Shown here: piece after piece, positions 1 to 9,599 of the stretch
How positions within the stretch are numbered: position 1 is the stretch's first letter
Layout of the letters: each line of letters starts with the position of its first letter
DNA from: an uncultured Gammaproteobacteria bacterium
GTDB taxonomy: Bacteria > Pseudomonadota > Gammaproteobacteria > Pseudomonadales > Pseudohongiellaceae
DNA length: 64,000 nucleotides
Assembly (NCBI GenBank): GCA_913060695.1
Contig: CAJXUA010000001.1
Span: 62,001-126,000, forward strand
Direction of reading: 5' to 3'
Translations under genes and position numbers: made by a program
The notes under the pieces: model-generated
Seen by the model: only the letters and a program-made list of their open reading frames with translations
What the model was told of the DNA's origin: nothing
The model's database searches: none

Positions 1-1661
1 AGTCCATGGAAGTTGATGTAGTGATCGTCGGAGCAGGTCCAGCTGGACTCTCCGCCGCATGTCGATTATTGCAGTTGGCCAAGGATGCAGAGCTGGAACT
101 TAGCGTGTGTGTCTTGGAGAAAGGCTCCGAGATTGGCGCCCATATCCTCTCCGGCGCTGTTTTTGAGACTAGCGCATTAGACGAATTGTTCCCGGACTGG
201 AAAGACCGTGGCGCCCCACTGAACACCGCGGTCACTGGCGACGATGTCTACTACCTTTCAGGTCCGACCAAAGGCATTAAGTTCCCAGGCTTACTAGTGC
301 CTAAGCCCATGCACAACGACGGTAATTACATCATCTCTCTAGGTAATCTGTGTCGCTGGTTGGGCGAGCAGGCGGCCGAGCTCGGCGCAGAGGTGTTCCC
401 GGGCTTTGCCGCAGCGGAGATTCTCTATCACGAAGACGGCAGCGTGAAAGGCGTTGCCACCGGGGATATGGGCGTCGACGCAAACGGCGAGCACAAAGAC
501 TCCTACGAGCCTGGGTTCGAGTTTCACGCCAAATACACAGTATTCGCCGAAGGTTGTCGCGGGCATCTAGGCAAGGAGCTGATCGAGCGCTTCAAGCTCG
601 ATGCAGACTCCGACCCACAGCATTATGGCATTGGCGTGAAGGAGATCTGGGAGATAGATCCGGCCAAGCACAAAGAGGGTTTGGTGGTCCACACGGCGGG
701 TTATCCGATGATCGGTGCGAGCTACGCAGGGTCCAGCGGTGGCTTCCTCTATCATTCCGACAATCACCAGGTTTCACTTGGCCTAATCGTCGACCTTGGC
801 TATAGCAACCCTCATATTAGCCCCTTCGACGAGTTTCAGAAGTTTAAGCAGCACCCGGTTATCAAACAGTATATCGAGGGCGGTAAGCGTCTAAGCTATG
901 GTGCCCGTGCGCTTAACAAGGGCGGTCTTAATTCCCTGCCCAAGATGACTTTCCCCGGTGGCCTGTTGATCGGTTGCGATGCCGGCACACTCAATGCGGC
1001 TAAGATTAAGGGCAGCCATACTGCGATGAAGTCCGGCATGCTCGCCGCAGAAAGCTTAGTGGAAGCGCTGCAAAAAGCCGGTAGTGAAGGCGCTCCCGAG
1101 AAAGAATTGCTTTCCTATACCGAGCGTTTCCGTGGCTCCAAGCTTTACGAGGAGTTATACAAGACGCGCAATTTTAGTGCGGGCTTCCACAAGCTTGGGT
1201 TCTGGCTTGGCAGTGCCTTGGTATTCATCGAACACAATATCTTCGGCGGCCGTTTCCCAATGACATTCCGGGATCGCACGCCAGACTATGCGCAGATGAA
1301 GACAGCTGCGCAGTCTCCCAAAATCAACTACCCGAAACCCGATGGCAAGATTAGCTTCGACAAGCTGTCCTCTGTGTTTCTCTCCAATACTAACCATGCG
1401 GAGAATCAACCCTGCCATTTGCACTTGAAGGATCCGAGTATTCCCATTGGCGAGAATCTGCCGAAATTCGATGAGCCCGCGCAGCGCTATTGTCCTGCAG
1501 GCGTTTATGAAGTGGTTGAAGAGTCCGATGGCAGCAAACGCTTCCAGATCAATTCTCAGAATTGCGTGCACTGTAAAACCTGTGACATTAAAGACCCCGC
1601 GCAGAATATTCACTGGGTGACTCCCGAGGGCGGTGGTGGCCCGAACTATCCGAATATGTAA
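1..1661 (+). CDS. Electron transfer flavoprotein-ubiquinone oxidoreductase (5' end cut by window)
   Basis: Passes electrons from reduced ETF to ubiquinone at the inner membrane during fatty-acid and amino-acid oxidation. From the ATG at 6 it reads 551 residues. It opens with an FAD-binding strand and GAGPAG loop (residues 8-13), carries the conserved GGLNSLPKM and KIKGSHTAMKSGM segments, and ends with the 4Fe-4S ferredoxin-like part (YCPAGVYE, then NCVHCKTCDIKDPAQNI). The frame is open upstream: codon 3-5 is Ser. Pseudomonas homologues start roughly MERE-x-MEFDVV, so the true start is probably about four codons before the window edge. A GC-rich hairpin follows the stop. Confidence 0.95.
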   Translation, partial: SMEVDVVIVGAGPAGLSAACRLLQLAKDAELELSVCVLEKGSEIGAHILSGAVFETSALDELFPDWKDRGAPLNTAVTGDDVYYLSGPTKGIKFPGLLVPKPMHNDGNYIISLGNLCRWLGEQAAELGAEVFPGFAAAEILYHEDGSVKGVATGDMGVDANGEHKDSYEPGFEFHAKYTVFAEGCRGHLGKELIERFKLDADSDPQHYGIGVKEIWEIDPAKHKEGLVVHTAGYPMIGASYAGSSGGFLYHSDNHQVSLGLIVDLGYSNPHISPFDEFQKFKQHPVIKQYIEGGKRLSYGARALNKGGLNSLPKMTFPGGLLIGCDAGTLNAAKIKGSHTAMKSGMLAAESLVEALQKAGSEGAPEKELLSYTERFRGSKLYEELYKTRNFSAGFHKLGFWLGSALVFIEHNIFGGRFPMTFRDRTPDYAQMKTAAQSPKINYPKPDGKISFDKLSSVFLSNTNHAENQPCHLHLKDPSIPIGENLPKFDEPAQRYCPAGVYEVVEESDGSKRFQINSQNCVHCKTCDIKDPAQNIHWVTPEGGGGPNYPNM

Positions 1662-1672
1662 AAGGGATAGTA

Positions 1673-1693
1673 GGCGCGCCTCTCGGGCGCGTC
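1673..1693 (+). terminator. GC-rich hairpin after ETF-QO gene, weak terminator candidate
   Basis: CGCGCC and GG-g-CGCG arms can pair around a short loop with one bulged G, 11 bases after the stop. It is followed by TCTCTTG, not a T run, so intrinsic termination is doubtful. Confidence 0.3.
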
Positions 1694-1754
1694 TCTTGCC
1701 AAGCCGTTGTCGTGCAGAGTAATCTCAAGCTATCGCTAGTTACGGAGCACAACA

Positions 1755-3311
1755 ATGCGCAAGCTGCTAGTGTTGTTAACAATGATCTCACTGCATGCCT
1801 ATGCAGCCGATGATGGTGATTTGGCGACGGAACGCTGGTTTGCGAGTGAAACGAATAACTTCATCATTTACAGTCAGTTGTCGAAGCGACAAACCGAGCG
1901 CCACGCGAATGCGCTCGAGCATTGGCGTGATGCCGCTCTGCAAGTCTTGGGCGTAGCAGACTCCCAGCAACAAGACCCAATCAAAACCTATTTCTATCTC
2001 TTCGACGACGAGGATGACTACGCACTCTTTGCCGAAAGCAACGATACGGCGTATTTTTTCTCGTCTCCGCGCGCCAATTTCATCATTGCCCAAAGCAGCG
2101 ATTCGGGCATCGACATGGCAAAGCACCACTACGCCCATTTCCTTATCAATAATCGCCCTATCGGCGTGCCGCGCTGGTATGAGGAGGGGATGAGCCAATA
2201 TCTCAGCCGTTTGAATCCCGATGGGCGTGAGGTGGAGCTGCGCGGTTTTAGTGCGGATGACTATAGTTTGATCGCAACGGTTAACGCAGACTTAGCGCTC
2301 GATAACTTACTCTACGACGATACCGCTCTAGCCTCTCCAAGACTCATTCAGATAGCGAATCTCAAGTCGGCGTTCTTTGTGCACTTCCTGCGGCATGGAC
2401 AGCAACGCGATGGTTTCGACGATTACAGCGACAAGCTGCAAGATTATCTTGGTTTTCTGCAGCAGGGGCGTAGCGAGCGCTTTGCCTACGATCAGGCATT
2501 CAATTTGTCGGTGCGTCGCATGGAGGAAGAGCTCGAGCGTTTCGTGGTGGAGGGCCAGAGCCGCGGCGACAGTGATCAGGACATATTCGCAATCGCAGAA
2601 CCCAGTGAGTTCGAGGCATATGAAGCCCCGCGCGAGGAGATCGAACTGGCATTGGCAGAGATATCCCTGCACTCGGCGCGCTTTCACTTGTCGGCCTTTT
2701 ACTTCGACCGTTTGCTGCAAGATGCTAAGGGCGGGGGGCGCGCAGCCTCCGGTTTAGCAGACGCCAATCGAATGCTCGCTGAGGATTCCGATGGCAGCGC
2801 CGGTAACCTTTCTGAGCAGGAGTTGGAGCTTAGTTATCAGCGCGCATTGGAGTTAGCGCCTCAGGATTTTCAGCTGCACTTAGATTTCGGGCAGTATTAT
2901 GACAGCCTGCGCGACAACTGTGAGAACCCCTTGAACCCCGCACAATTGCAACGCGTTGAGCAAGGCATGTCGACACACTTTCGCAGCGCCTTGGAGTTGA
3001 ACCCAGGCTCGGCCGAGGTGAATCTCTCCAATGCGCAACTCTATCTATTTGAAGGGGCGGATTGGCAACAGGGGCTAGTTTTCCAAGAGAAAGCCTTCGC
3101 GAGCCTGCCATCCGATACCTTTGTGATGGAACAGGCGATCGAATATGCAATCTTGGCGGGGAACTATGAAAGGGCCAAGTCCTTGATCGATCGCATGGCG
3201 CGCCCAATGCATTTTTGGGGAACGCCTATCTGGATTCGCGACTTGAGAAACCAACTACAGGCGGCAGAGCGCGGCCAGGTCTTCGATCCCTGTGCGCAGG
3301 TGCCGGAATAG
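1755..3311 (+). CDS. Exported DUF1570-like protein with TPR-rich C-terminus; catalytic Glu lost
   Basis: 518 residues with an N-terminal signal peptide (MRKLLVLLTM..HAYA). Residues 25-200 resemble the gluzincin-type peptidase domain of DUF1570 proteins: the downstream WYEEGMSQYLS matches the third-ligand helix. However, the expected HExxH reads HHYAH, so the catalytic Glu is His. The C-terminal half is helical with TPR-like pairs (YQRALELAPQDFQLHLDFGQYY, HFRSALELNPGSAEVNLS). The start is supported by GGAG eight bases upstream. First of three same-strand genes with gaps of 11 and 5 bases, all exported, suggesting one envelope operon. Probably non-catalytic or altered; substrate unknown. Confidence 0.8.
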   Translation: MRKLLVLLTMISLHAYAADDGDLATERWFASETNNFIIYSQLSKRQTERHANALEHWRDAALQVLGVADSQQQDPIKTYFYLFDDEDDYALFAESNDTAYFFSSPRANFIIAQSSDSGIDMAKHHYAHFLINNRPIGVPRWYEEGMSQYLSRLNPDGREVELRGFSADDYSLIATVNADLALDNLLYDDTALASPRLIQIANLKSAFFVHFLRHGQQRDGFDDYSDKLQDYLGFLQQGRSERFAYDQAFNLSVRRMEEELERFVVEGQSRGDSDQDIFAIAEPSEFEAYEAPREEIELALAEISLHSARFHLSAFYFDRLLQDAKGGGRAASGLADANRMLAEDSDGSAGNLSEQELELSYQRALELAPQDFQLHLDFGQYYDSLRDNCENPLNPAQLQRVEQGMSTHFRSALELNPGSAEVNLSNAQLYLFEGADWQQGLVFQEKAFASLPSDTFVMEQAIEYAILAGNYERAKSLIDRMARPMHFWGTPIWIRDLRNQLQAAERGQVFDPCAQVPE

Positions 3312-3322
3312 GGAGTCGCTGC

Positions 3323-4783
3323 ATGCACAATCTGTCCCGCCTTTTCTGTTGCCTAGCCATGCTAGCTTTTCCAGTCTCCCATGCTGCAGTTCTCGATCCC
3401 GAAAGCCCAAGCCAAGTGGTACTCGAAGAGATCGCTGCCGCGCTAGATGCTCAGGGACTCGATGTTGCCTTCAACCTCAATGTTGCAGACGTGGCACGTG
3501 GCACGCCCGAGCGTCCACGAGTGGGGGTTCTTGCGGATATCCCCGCGTTACTACTCCCCCTAAGTCCAGAGTTGGCATTGTGGGAAGAGGCGTTCCTCGC
3601 CACAGAGGTCGGTGCTGTCGCATTTCTTCGTGGGCAGTCCTCTGCAGGGCAGGTCGATGACTACGACAGCTTCTATGCCGCGTGGCTCAGCGCGCCTTTA
3701 GAGCAGCGCTATCTCCTTAGTTATGCGAGCGCGGATCATGGCAGCGCGGAGCAAGTGGCTCAGGTTCTGGCGCAGAGCCATCGAGTCTTTCATGTGCAGC
3801 CGCTAGGTTCGCCACAGCAGAGTCTCAATTCTGCAGTCCCCGTGCAGGAATTTGGAGGCCGACTTTACGCAACAGTAGGGCAGCGTTGGGTGCTCGATTC
3901 TGAGGCCGCACGTGAGCTGCGTAGTGAGCTTCCGGAGTTTCTCCTAATTGGCGAGAGTTTGCGCCGTAATAGCGATTCGGTATTGGACCCAGAGAGCCGC
4001 GCGCAGCGCCGCCTAGCCGCTGCGGAACCGGCGGTTTTCCTAAAGGAAAGCCTCGGTGACGAGTTCGAGGCGTCTACCATTCCTGAGATTATAGTACCCG
4101 GAGGAATAGCATTGGGCGAAAACGCGGTCTTACTAGGTGTAAGAGAGCTGCAGTTTTCGGATGCTGGTCTTACTGTAGTGGACGGGGCCGATGTCTCGAG
4201 AGTCCTGCCCCCGGAAGCTGTGGATATTTGGAAAGCTGCGTTTGACTTCGCGGCTCGCTCCGGCGAAATTGGCTCTGATGCCATTGTCGATATTGATGAG
4301 CGAGGCCGCGTCAAGATATCTACAGCGCTAGAGGACACTGATCTAGGCTTCGATATGGTCCACATCGATACCGAGCCATTTAATTACGTAACTCGCTTAG
4401 ATGTGCGCAAGAGTGTAATAGTGGACAGTCGCGTCGAGTTCCTCAGTGCAGGGGCCCGCATCGATTTTAAGAGTGAATACGAAGTGCGTTTTCTTCAGTC
4501 CGATAGGATGCGCATTGCGCGCACACAGGCTGCCATCGTGTATCGCTATCAGTCTGAGAATGACACTGTAATGCACATAGACTCATGGGGCCCCGATGCG
4601 TTTAAACTCGAAGGCCGCACAGACTTCGACGCATTAGGGGCTAGTACGCAAAGAGTCGCACGATACGCCGCATGGATTGCCTTGTTTCGAGCCGTTCATG
4701 CACAGGAACTCGAGTTTAGCCACGGACGCTATGAGTTCCTTAAGTTAGAAAAGGCGGGAAGGTCAACGCCCTCTCGAATGTGA
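3323..4783 (+). CDS. Exported protein of unknown function with a TIR-like stretch
   Basis: 486 residues from the ATG at 3323, chosen because GGGAG lies seven bases upstream and a clean signal peptide follows (MHNLSRLFCC..VSHA). A longer frame from 3215 would overlap the previous gene by 97 bases. I do not recognise the family. Residues ~130-215 (LLSYASADHGSAEQVAQVL, then VLDSEAARELRSEL) look superficially like a TIR domain, but the protein is exported, which would be unusual. The C-terminal half is beta-rich (repeated FDxVxIDT / RVEFLSAGARIDFKSE). Sits between a TPR exported protein and a TPR lipoprotein; likely works with them in the envelope. Confidence 0.7.
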   Translation: MHNLSRLFCCLAMLAFPVSHAAVLDPESPSQVVLEEIAAALDAQGLDVAFNLNVADVARGTPERPRVGVLADIPALLLPLSPELALWEEAFLATEVGAVAFLRGQSSAGQVDDYDSFYAAWLSAPLEQRYLLSYASADHGSAEQVAQVLAQSHRVFHVQPLGSPQQSLNSAVPVQEFGGRLYATVGQRWVLDSEAARELRSELPEFLLIGESLRRNSDSVLDPESRAQRRLAAAEPAVFLKESLGDEFEASTIPEIIVPGGIALGENAVLLGVRELQFSDAGLTVVDGADVSRVLPPEAVDIWKAAFDFAARSGEIGSDAIVDIDERGRVKISTALEDTDLGFDMVHIDTEPFNYVTRLDVRKSVIVDSRVEFLSAGARIDFKSEYEVRFLQSDRMRIARTQAAIVYRYQSENDTVMHIDSWGPDAFKLEGRTDFDALGASTQRVARYAAWIALFRAVHAQELEFSHGRYEFLKLEKAGRSTPSRM

Positions 4784-4788
4784 GTGAG

Positions 4789-5988
4789 ATGAGTATTTCT
4801 GCGAAAAAACTTACTAGGCTAATCTCTGTTTGCTTATTGTGCGCGCTATTCTCTGCGTGCAATGTCATTCGTCTTGATCTCAATTTCGCCGACGATCGCA
4901 AGTTTGAGAGTCAGATTCTGGATCAACGTGAGGATCGCTATGCCGACATTGAGCCGATGCTGCTCAATGACGAAATCATTGCCTATATGCAAGAGCACGT
5001 CACGGATCTCTCTTCCGATCTGACGATAGTGGATAAGCTGCAAAGCCTTTTGTTTGACCCCGCTTATCTCAATATCGAATACGACGACAAAGTCACGCGT
5101 ACTGCAGTGCAGACCTTCAACGACCGCAAGGGTAACTGCCTTTCCGTTGTGAATTTATACATTGCGATGGCGCGTTACTACGGTGTGGACGCGAAGTTTC
5201 AGACAGTGAAAGTACGCCCGAGTTGGGATAGGCGTGGCGAGATTTTAGTGCTAAGTCAGCACATCAATGCCCTGGGTCGCTTCAACTCCAGCACAGTATA
5301 CGTGGTGGACTTCACGCCAGAGATTACCTTGCAACAACTCACCGCAAACATCGTCGATGACCGCGAGGCGCGGGCTCTTTATTTTAATAATCTAGGTGCC
5401 GAAAGCCTAATCGCAACGAACTACGAGGATTCGATCGCGTATTTCAAGAACGCGCTATTCCTAGACTCTGACTTGTCTATCGCATGGAATAATATCGGCA
5501 CCGCCTATAGTCGTCTTGAGGAAAAAGCCACGGCCGAATACGCCTATCAGAAAGCCTATTCACTGGATCGTAGTAATGCGACCGCGATCAATAATCTCGT
5601 GCGCTTCTATCGGCAGAAGGGCGATCTAGAAACGTCGAATCGCTACGCTAAAGCAATCGAGCGCTTCAACAATAGAAATCCGTATTTTCATTACAATCTT
5701 GGTAGCATCGCCTATGCCGATGCGGATTATGAAACCGCACGAGATCACTTCTCAGAAGCGGTCAAACGTAAAGAGGCTGAGCCCGATTTCTATCTCGCCC
5801 TAAGTAAGACCTATGAGCAACTCGGCCAGCCTGTTGAGGCGGCGCGGCTATATCAGCAGGCAATAGAGAGTGTGCGTCTTGCTGGGCAGATTTACCTGCC
5901 CAGCAACAACAAGGTGCGTATCGTGGATGAGAGAACGATTCTAAGGCCTGCGAGCGCTGGGTTCAGCGTTCGCGCATCGCCTCTCTAG
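4789..5988 (+). CDS. Transglutaminase-like TPR lipoprotein
   Basis: About 399 residues. The start is taken as ATG 4789; a GTG at 4780 overlapping the previous stop is an alternative that adds three residues. A lipobox-like ALFSAC at residues ~19-24 predicts lipidation. A papain/transglutaminase-like domain follows with a plausible triad: Cys in GNCLS, His in LSQHIN and Asp in VVDFTP (C120, H161, D177 counted from the GTG). The second half is made of TPR units (ALFLDSDLSIAWNNIGTAY, AYSLDRSNATAINNLVRFY). Third gene of the exported operon. Its stop shares the CTAG at 5985-5988 with the convergent acyl-CoA synthetase gene. Peptidase or crosslinking activity is inferred only. Confidence 0.8.
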   Translation: MSISAKKLTRLISVCLLCALFSACNVIRLDLNFADDRKFESQILDQREDRYADIEPMLLNDEIIAYMQEHVTDLSSDLTIVDKLQSLLFDPAYLNIEYDDKVTRTAVQTFNDRKGNCLSVVNLYIAMARYYGVDAKFQTVKVRPSWDRRGEILVLSQHINALGRFNSSTVYVVDFTPEITLQQLTANIVDDREARALYFNNLGAESLIATNYEDSIAYFKNALFLDSDLSIAWNNIGTAYSRLEEKATAEYAYQKAYSLDRSNATAINNLVRFYRQKGDLETSNRYAKAIERFNNRNPYFHYNLGSIAYADADYETARDHFSEAVKRKEAEPDFYLALSKTYEQLGQPVEAARLYQQAIESVRLAGQIYLPSNNKVRIVDERTILRPASAGFSVRASPL

Positions 5989-7868
5989 ACAAATTCCACA
6001 TTGAAGGAGTAGGGCATTAGCAGATCTTGTGCGGTGCCCTGCGTACTAGGATTCGCCAACTTCACAGTCATCACTAGGCCGCTCTTCTTATCGAGGCGTC
6101 CGCTAATACTGGCCTCTATTTGCTGATCTGCAAACAACTCGCCCAAGACGATCTCGGTGATGCGCTGCCGCAATGCCGGTCTAAAAATCTTTCCGACAGC
6201 GGTCAGTGGCATGGCGTCTACGAACTCGATGCGTTTGGGTATCGCGGCGCGCTCGGAGATATGCTTTTCGCCATAGGCCAGCAATTCCTCTGCACTACAC
6301 TCTGCACCGGGTTTCAATTGAATGAAGGCCATCGGCAACTCGCCGGCATAGGCGTCTGGCAGGCCAACGGCAATGGCACTCGCGACGGCAGGGTGTCCGG
6401 CAAGACCCTCTTCTATAATTGCGGGGTCGATATTATGTCCGCCACGAATGATGAGGTCTTTAGCGCGACCTGAGAGATAGAGGTAGCCTTTGTCGTCTAG
6501 ATAGCCAAGGTCGCCAGTGTTGAACCAACCACCCTCAACCCATGCGATAGCATTGTCGCTTTGGGCCTTATAACCACAGAACACTTGTGGTCCTTTCACT
6601 AGGATCACACCGTTCTCGCCGAGTTCACACTCTTTGACGATCTTCCCCTCATTGACATGAGCGATACAAATCTGCGAGTAGGGTAGGCGCATGCCCACGC
6701 TGCCTGGCGGTTGCCACAGCGGTGCGCGAGAAATGAGTGCGGTCGTCTCCGTCATGCCGTAGCCATTGGAGACTTCGACATTAAAGTTCTTCTCGAAACT
6801 CTTCTCAAAGTTTGGGGAGAGTGGCGCCGCGCCGGAGTTGATATTAGTAAGGCTGCTGATGTCTGCATCGCCAACAGGAATCTGGGTAAGTGCCATGAGA
6901 ACGGTTGGTACTGTCGAGAAGCCTCGCACCTTGAAGCGATCGATATGGTGCCAGAAATTCTTCATGCCCTCGGGTGAGCGGAACCCGGCAGGTGTTAGCA
7001 GCAGCACGCGGTAACCCACGCTAAAGGCCGCAACGCCTTGGATGATGACGCCATAGATATGGAACAAGGGCAGGCCGCACAGTATCGTATGACGATGCAT
7101 ATGCGCGGTATAAATTTGCATCAATTGCCCGAGAAATGCCATGTTGCCGTGAGTAAGCTGCGCGATTTTCGGGCGGCCTGTTGTGCCGCCTGTGTGGAAG
7201 TAGGCTGCAACTTGATCTGGAGAGAATACACGCTTGCTGTTTAGCTGCTCAGGATCTTGCTCGGCAATAGCTGCGTCGAAATTCAAGACTTTGACGTGCG
7301 GGCTATCTGGAATGCTGGGTTCGCTATCGGTGAAGTGTGGGTGCGTTACCGCCAATACTGTGTGCACATTCGGCAAGCGGTGCAGAATCTGCGTCAACTT
7401 AGTCCACAAGTCTGTATGCGGGGAGGCTCCAAGGCAGATGACGACCTTCGAATCGGCTGCTTCGATGATCTCGGCGATGTGCTCTGCCTCGAGCATAGGG
7501 TTAATCGGGTTCGCGATACCGGCAGCTTGCGCGCCCCAGATTGCCGGATGGCTCTGCGGCATAATAGGCAGCAGGATCGATACGGAGTCTTGGGTAGTAA
7601 TTCCAACGCTGTGCAGTAGGTTTGCAGTCTGGGTGATACGCTGCGCCAGTTGCTTAAAGCTGATGGTCTCCGGCGTCTCGTCGCGCCTTCCGCTCAAGAG
7701 AAACTCGATGGCTGGCTCATCACCAAAACGCTTAGCGCTCTGTTGGAATAGAGAGTAACTGTCTGTATGGGGAAATTGCGAAAGAAGGGGCTTTTTCTCA
7801 AATGCCTCTACGCTTTCGATGGTTTCCAGAAGTGGTTCTTTTGCAGGTGTCTTACTGTAATCGATCAC
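5985..7868 (-). CDS. AMP-dependent fatty acyl-CoA synthetase/ligase
   Basis: 627 residues of the ANL adenylating family. It shows the P-loop-like AYFHTGGTTGRPK, the adenylate-binding YGMTET, the GWFNTGDLGYLD motif with conserved Asp, SGRAKDLIIRGG, and a C-terminal TAVGKIFRP with the catalytic Lys. The initiator is GTG (7866-7868) with only a distant AAGGGGG upstream. A possible promoter on this strand is GAGACA-N18-TACAAT (7918 down to 7889), leaving a very short leader. Activates a carboxylic acid, probably a fatty acid, to acyl-CoA; this fits with ETF-QO nearby but substrate choice cannot be read. Confidence 0.92.
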   Translation of the reverse strand: MIDYSKTPAKEPLLETIESVEAFEKKPLLSQFPHTDSYSLFQQSAKRFGDEPAIEFLLSGRRDETPETISFKQLAQRITQTANLLHSVGITTQDSVSILLPIMPQSHPAIWGAQAAGIANPINPMLEAEHIAEIIEAADSKVVICLGASPHTDLWTKLTQILHRLPNVHTVLAVTHPHFTDSEPSIPDSPHVKVLNFDAAIAEQDPEQLNSKRVFSPDQVAAYFHTGGTTGRPKIAQLTHGNMAFLGQLMQIYTAHMHRHTILCGLPLFHIYGVIIQGVAAFSVGYRVLLLTPAGFRSPEGMKNFWHHIDRFKVRGFSTVPTVLMALTQIPVGDADISSLTNINSGAAPLSPNFEKSFEKNFNVEVSNGYGMTETTALISRAPLWQPPGSVGMRLPYSQICIAHVNEGKIVKECELGENGVILVKGPQVFCGYKAQSDNAIAWVEGGWFNTGDLGYLDDKGYLYLSGRAKDLIIRGGHNIDPAIIEEGLAGHPAVASAIAVGLPDAYAGELPMAFIQLKPGAECSAEELLAYGEKHISERAAIPKRIEFVDAMPLTAVGKIFRPALRQRITEIVLGELFADQQIEASISGRLDKKSGLVMTVKLANPSTQGTAQDLLMPYSFNVEFV

Positions 7869-8149
7869 GGTATTGCGCGCCCCCTTTTATTGTATTCATT
7901 GGCACTGCTTCATGTCTCGGTGTCTGCCTCGGTGCGCTCCATGTACCGCTGCGTAGTGCAGCTTATATCACCTCACAAAGTTTCTTGCCAGTGCCGTGGC
8001 CGCCAATAGCTCTGGCTATCTCTACCGCTTTCAAGCAAAATTGCCCGCAGAAAATGATTGTGAATTACTTGAAGCACAAGCTTCGGTTAAGCGGTCTACG
8101 TCCATGTCAAACCTGACGCTTTTGTCTTGAATACAATCTGGAGTTATTT

Positions 8150-8581
8150 ATGAGCAACACCCTTTTGAAAGTGCTTGGAGTTAGTGCCGCGGTCGCCCTT
8201 TCTTCCTTAGTATTCGCCCAGCAAATGGAGAAGAGTCCTGCTGCAGATGGCGCGCAGGCCTATATCGTATCGCCTATGGATGGCGCCACTGTGCCTACTA
8301 CCTTCGATGTCGTGTTCGGCTTGAAAGGCATGGGTGTAGCACCCGCAGGCACGCAAGTTAACAACACCGGGCACCATCATTTGTTGGTTGATGCGGCAGA
8401 GCTGCCCGACCTCGATATGCCATTGGGCGCGAATGTCACCCATTTCGGTGCTGGTCAAACGCAAACGACCCTGACGCTCACTCCAGGCCAGCACACATTG
8501 CAGCTGATCCTTGGGGACCATATGCATATCCCTCACAACCCAGCAGTGGTATCCGAGAAAATCACGATCACCGTCCGCTAA
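8150..8581 (+). CDS. DUF4399 exported protein
   Basis: 143 residues: a signal peptide (MSNTLLKVLGVSAAVALSSLVFA), then one DUF4399-type domain with IVSPMDGATVPTTFDVVFGLKGMGV and a histidine cluster TGHHHLLVD, plus later GDHMHIPHNP. The His-rich segments could bind a metal, which is inference. GGAG lies seven bases before the ATG. A luciferase-like gene begins two bases after the stop, so the two are probably co-translated. Role not known. Confidence 0.85.
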   Translation: MSNTLLKVLGVSAAVALSSLVFAQQMEKSPAADGAQAYIVSPMDGATVPTTFDVVFGLKGMGVAPAGTQVNNTGHHHLLVDAAELPDLDMPLGANVTHFGAGQTQTTLTLTPGQHTLQLILGDHMHIPHNPAVVSEKITITVR

Positions 8582-8582
8582 G

Positions 8583-9599
8583 TTGTCTGCTTTGAAATTA
8601 AGTGTATTAGATCAGTCCCCCATTCGTAGTGGGGGAAGTGCCACGCAGGCGCTAGCCGAGACGGTAGCGCTTGCGCAGCATACAGAGGCGCTGGGTTTTC
8701 ATCGCTTCTGGGTGGCGGAGCACCATGGCTCGGAGAGTTTCGCTGGCTGCGCCCCAGAGCTACTGTTAGCTCAGATTGGAGCCAAGACCGAGAGTATTCG
8801 CCTTGGCTCGGGCGGCGTCATGCTGACCCACTACAGCCCCTATAAGGTGGCTGAGAACTTCCTCTTATTGCAGACCCTCTACCCCGATCGTGTTGATCTT
8901 GGAGTTGGGCGAGCGCCAGGCAGTGACTCTGTCACCGCGCAGGCCTTGGCCTATGGTTCGCCTATTGGCGTGGAGTATTTCCGCAACAAGCTCCTAGACA
9001 TGATGGCATTCGTTAGGGGTGAGCGACCGGAGACGAGTGTCTTTGCGCGCGCCCACGCCAGCCCGCAGGTGGCTATACCTCCGCAATTTTGGCTGCTTGG
9101 CTCTAGCGAGCAGAGTGCGCTATATGCCGCCGAGTTAGGCATGCGCTACTCTGTCGCGCATTTCCTGAACCCGCAGCATAGCGATCACCTCGCGCGGGTC
9201 TATCGGGAGAATTTTCAGCCCACTGAAGCGCTGCCGGCACCTCACGTCAATGTAGGGGTATTCGTGCTCTGTGCGGATAATGAAGAAGAGGCAGAGGCCT
9301 TGGCTTTGACTCGCGATATCTGGCGTTTGGGCTTAGAGAAAGGTAATCCAGGCCCAATACCCTCGATCGCAGAGGCCCGTGAATATCGACTGTCAGCACA
9401 GGAGCGTGCGCTGATAGCGCAGCGCCGTCAGCACGCCATCTGTGGCACGGCTGCCAAAGTAGGAGCGCAGCTACGCGAGATCGCGCAGCGCCACCAGGCG
9501 GATGAATTGGTAGTGATCAGTAATTGTCATGACTTTGCGCAGCGCAAGAACTCCTATGCCTTGCTGGCAAAGGAGTTCAATCTGCAGGGGAGTGTTTAG
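8583..9599 (+). CDS. Luciferase-like flavin monooxygenase (LLM class)
   Basis: About 338 residues of the bacterial luciferase-like TIM-barrel group: LSVLDQSPIRSG at the N-terminus, GFHRFWVAEHHGSESFAGCAPELL, SIRLGSGGVMLTHYSPYKVAENF, and LGVGRAPGSD, all typical of the 'MsnO8-like' oxidoreductases. No ATG or GTG exists at the family's normal start. TTG at 8583 (one base after the DUF4399 stop) or TTG at 8592 gives the expected N-terminus, and translational coupling is likely. The frame can be extended to 8511, but that would lie inside DUF4399 and read unlike the family. The stop overlaps the convergent ispB stop by four bases (TTAG). Confidence 0.85.
   Translation: MSALKLSVLDQSPIRSGGSATQALAETVALAQHTEALGFHRFWVAEHHGSESFAGCAPELLLAQIGAKTESIRLGSGGVMLTHYSPYKVAENFLLLQTLYPDRVDLGVGRAPGSDSVTAQALAYGSPIGVEYFRNKLLDMMAFVRGERPETSVFARAHASPQVAIPPQFWLLGSSEQSALYAAELGMRYSVAHFLNPQHSDHLARVYRENFQPTEALPAPHVNVGVFVLCADNEEEAEALALTRDIWRLGLEKGNPGPIPSIAEAREYRLSAQERALIAQRRQHAICGTAAKVGAQLREIAQRHQADELVVISNCHDFAQRKNSYALLAKEFNLQGSV

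Noticed and set aside
1155-1613. 152-residue open frame on the minus strand
   Set aside because: Lies wholly inside the ETF-QO gene, whose + frame has clear family motifs; protein text is unlike any family.
2328-2720. 130-residue minus-strand frame
   Set aside because: Antisense to the DUF1570-like gene; no ribosome site or recognisable domain.
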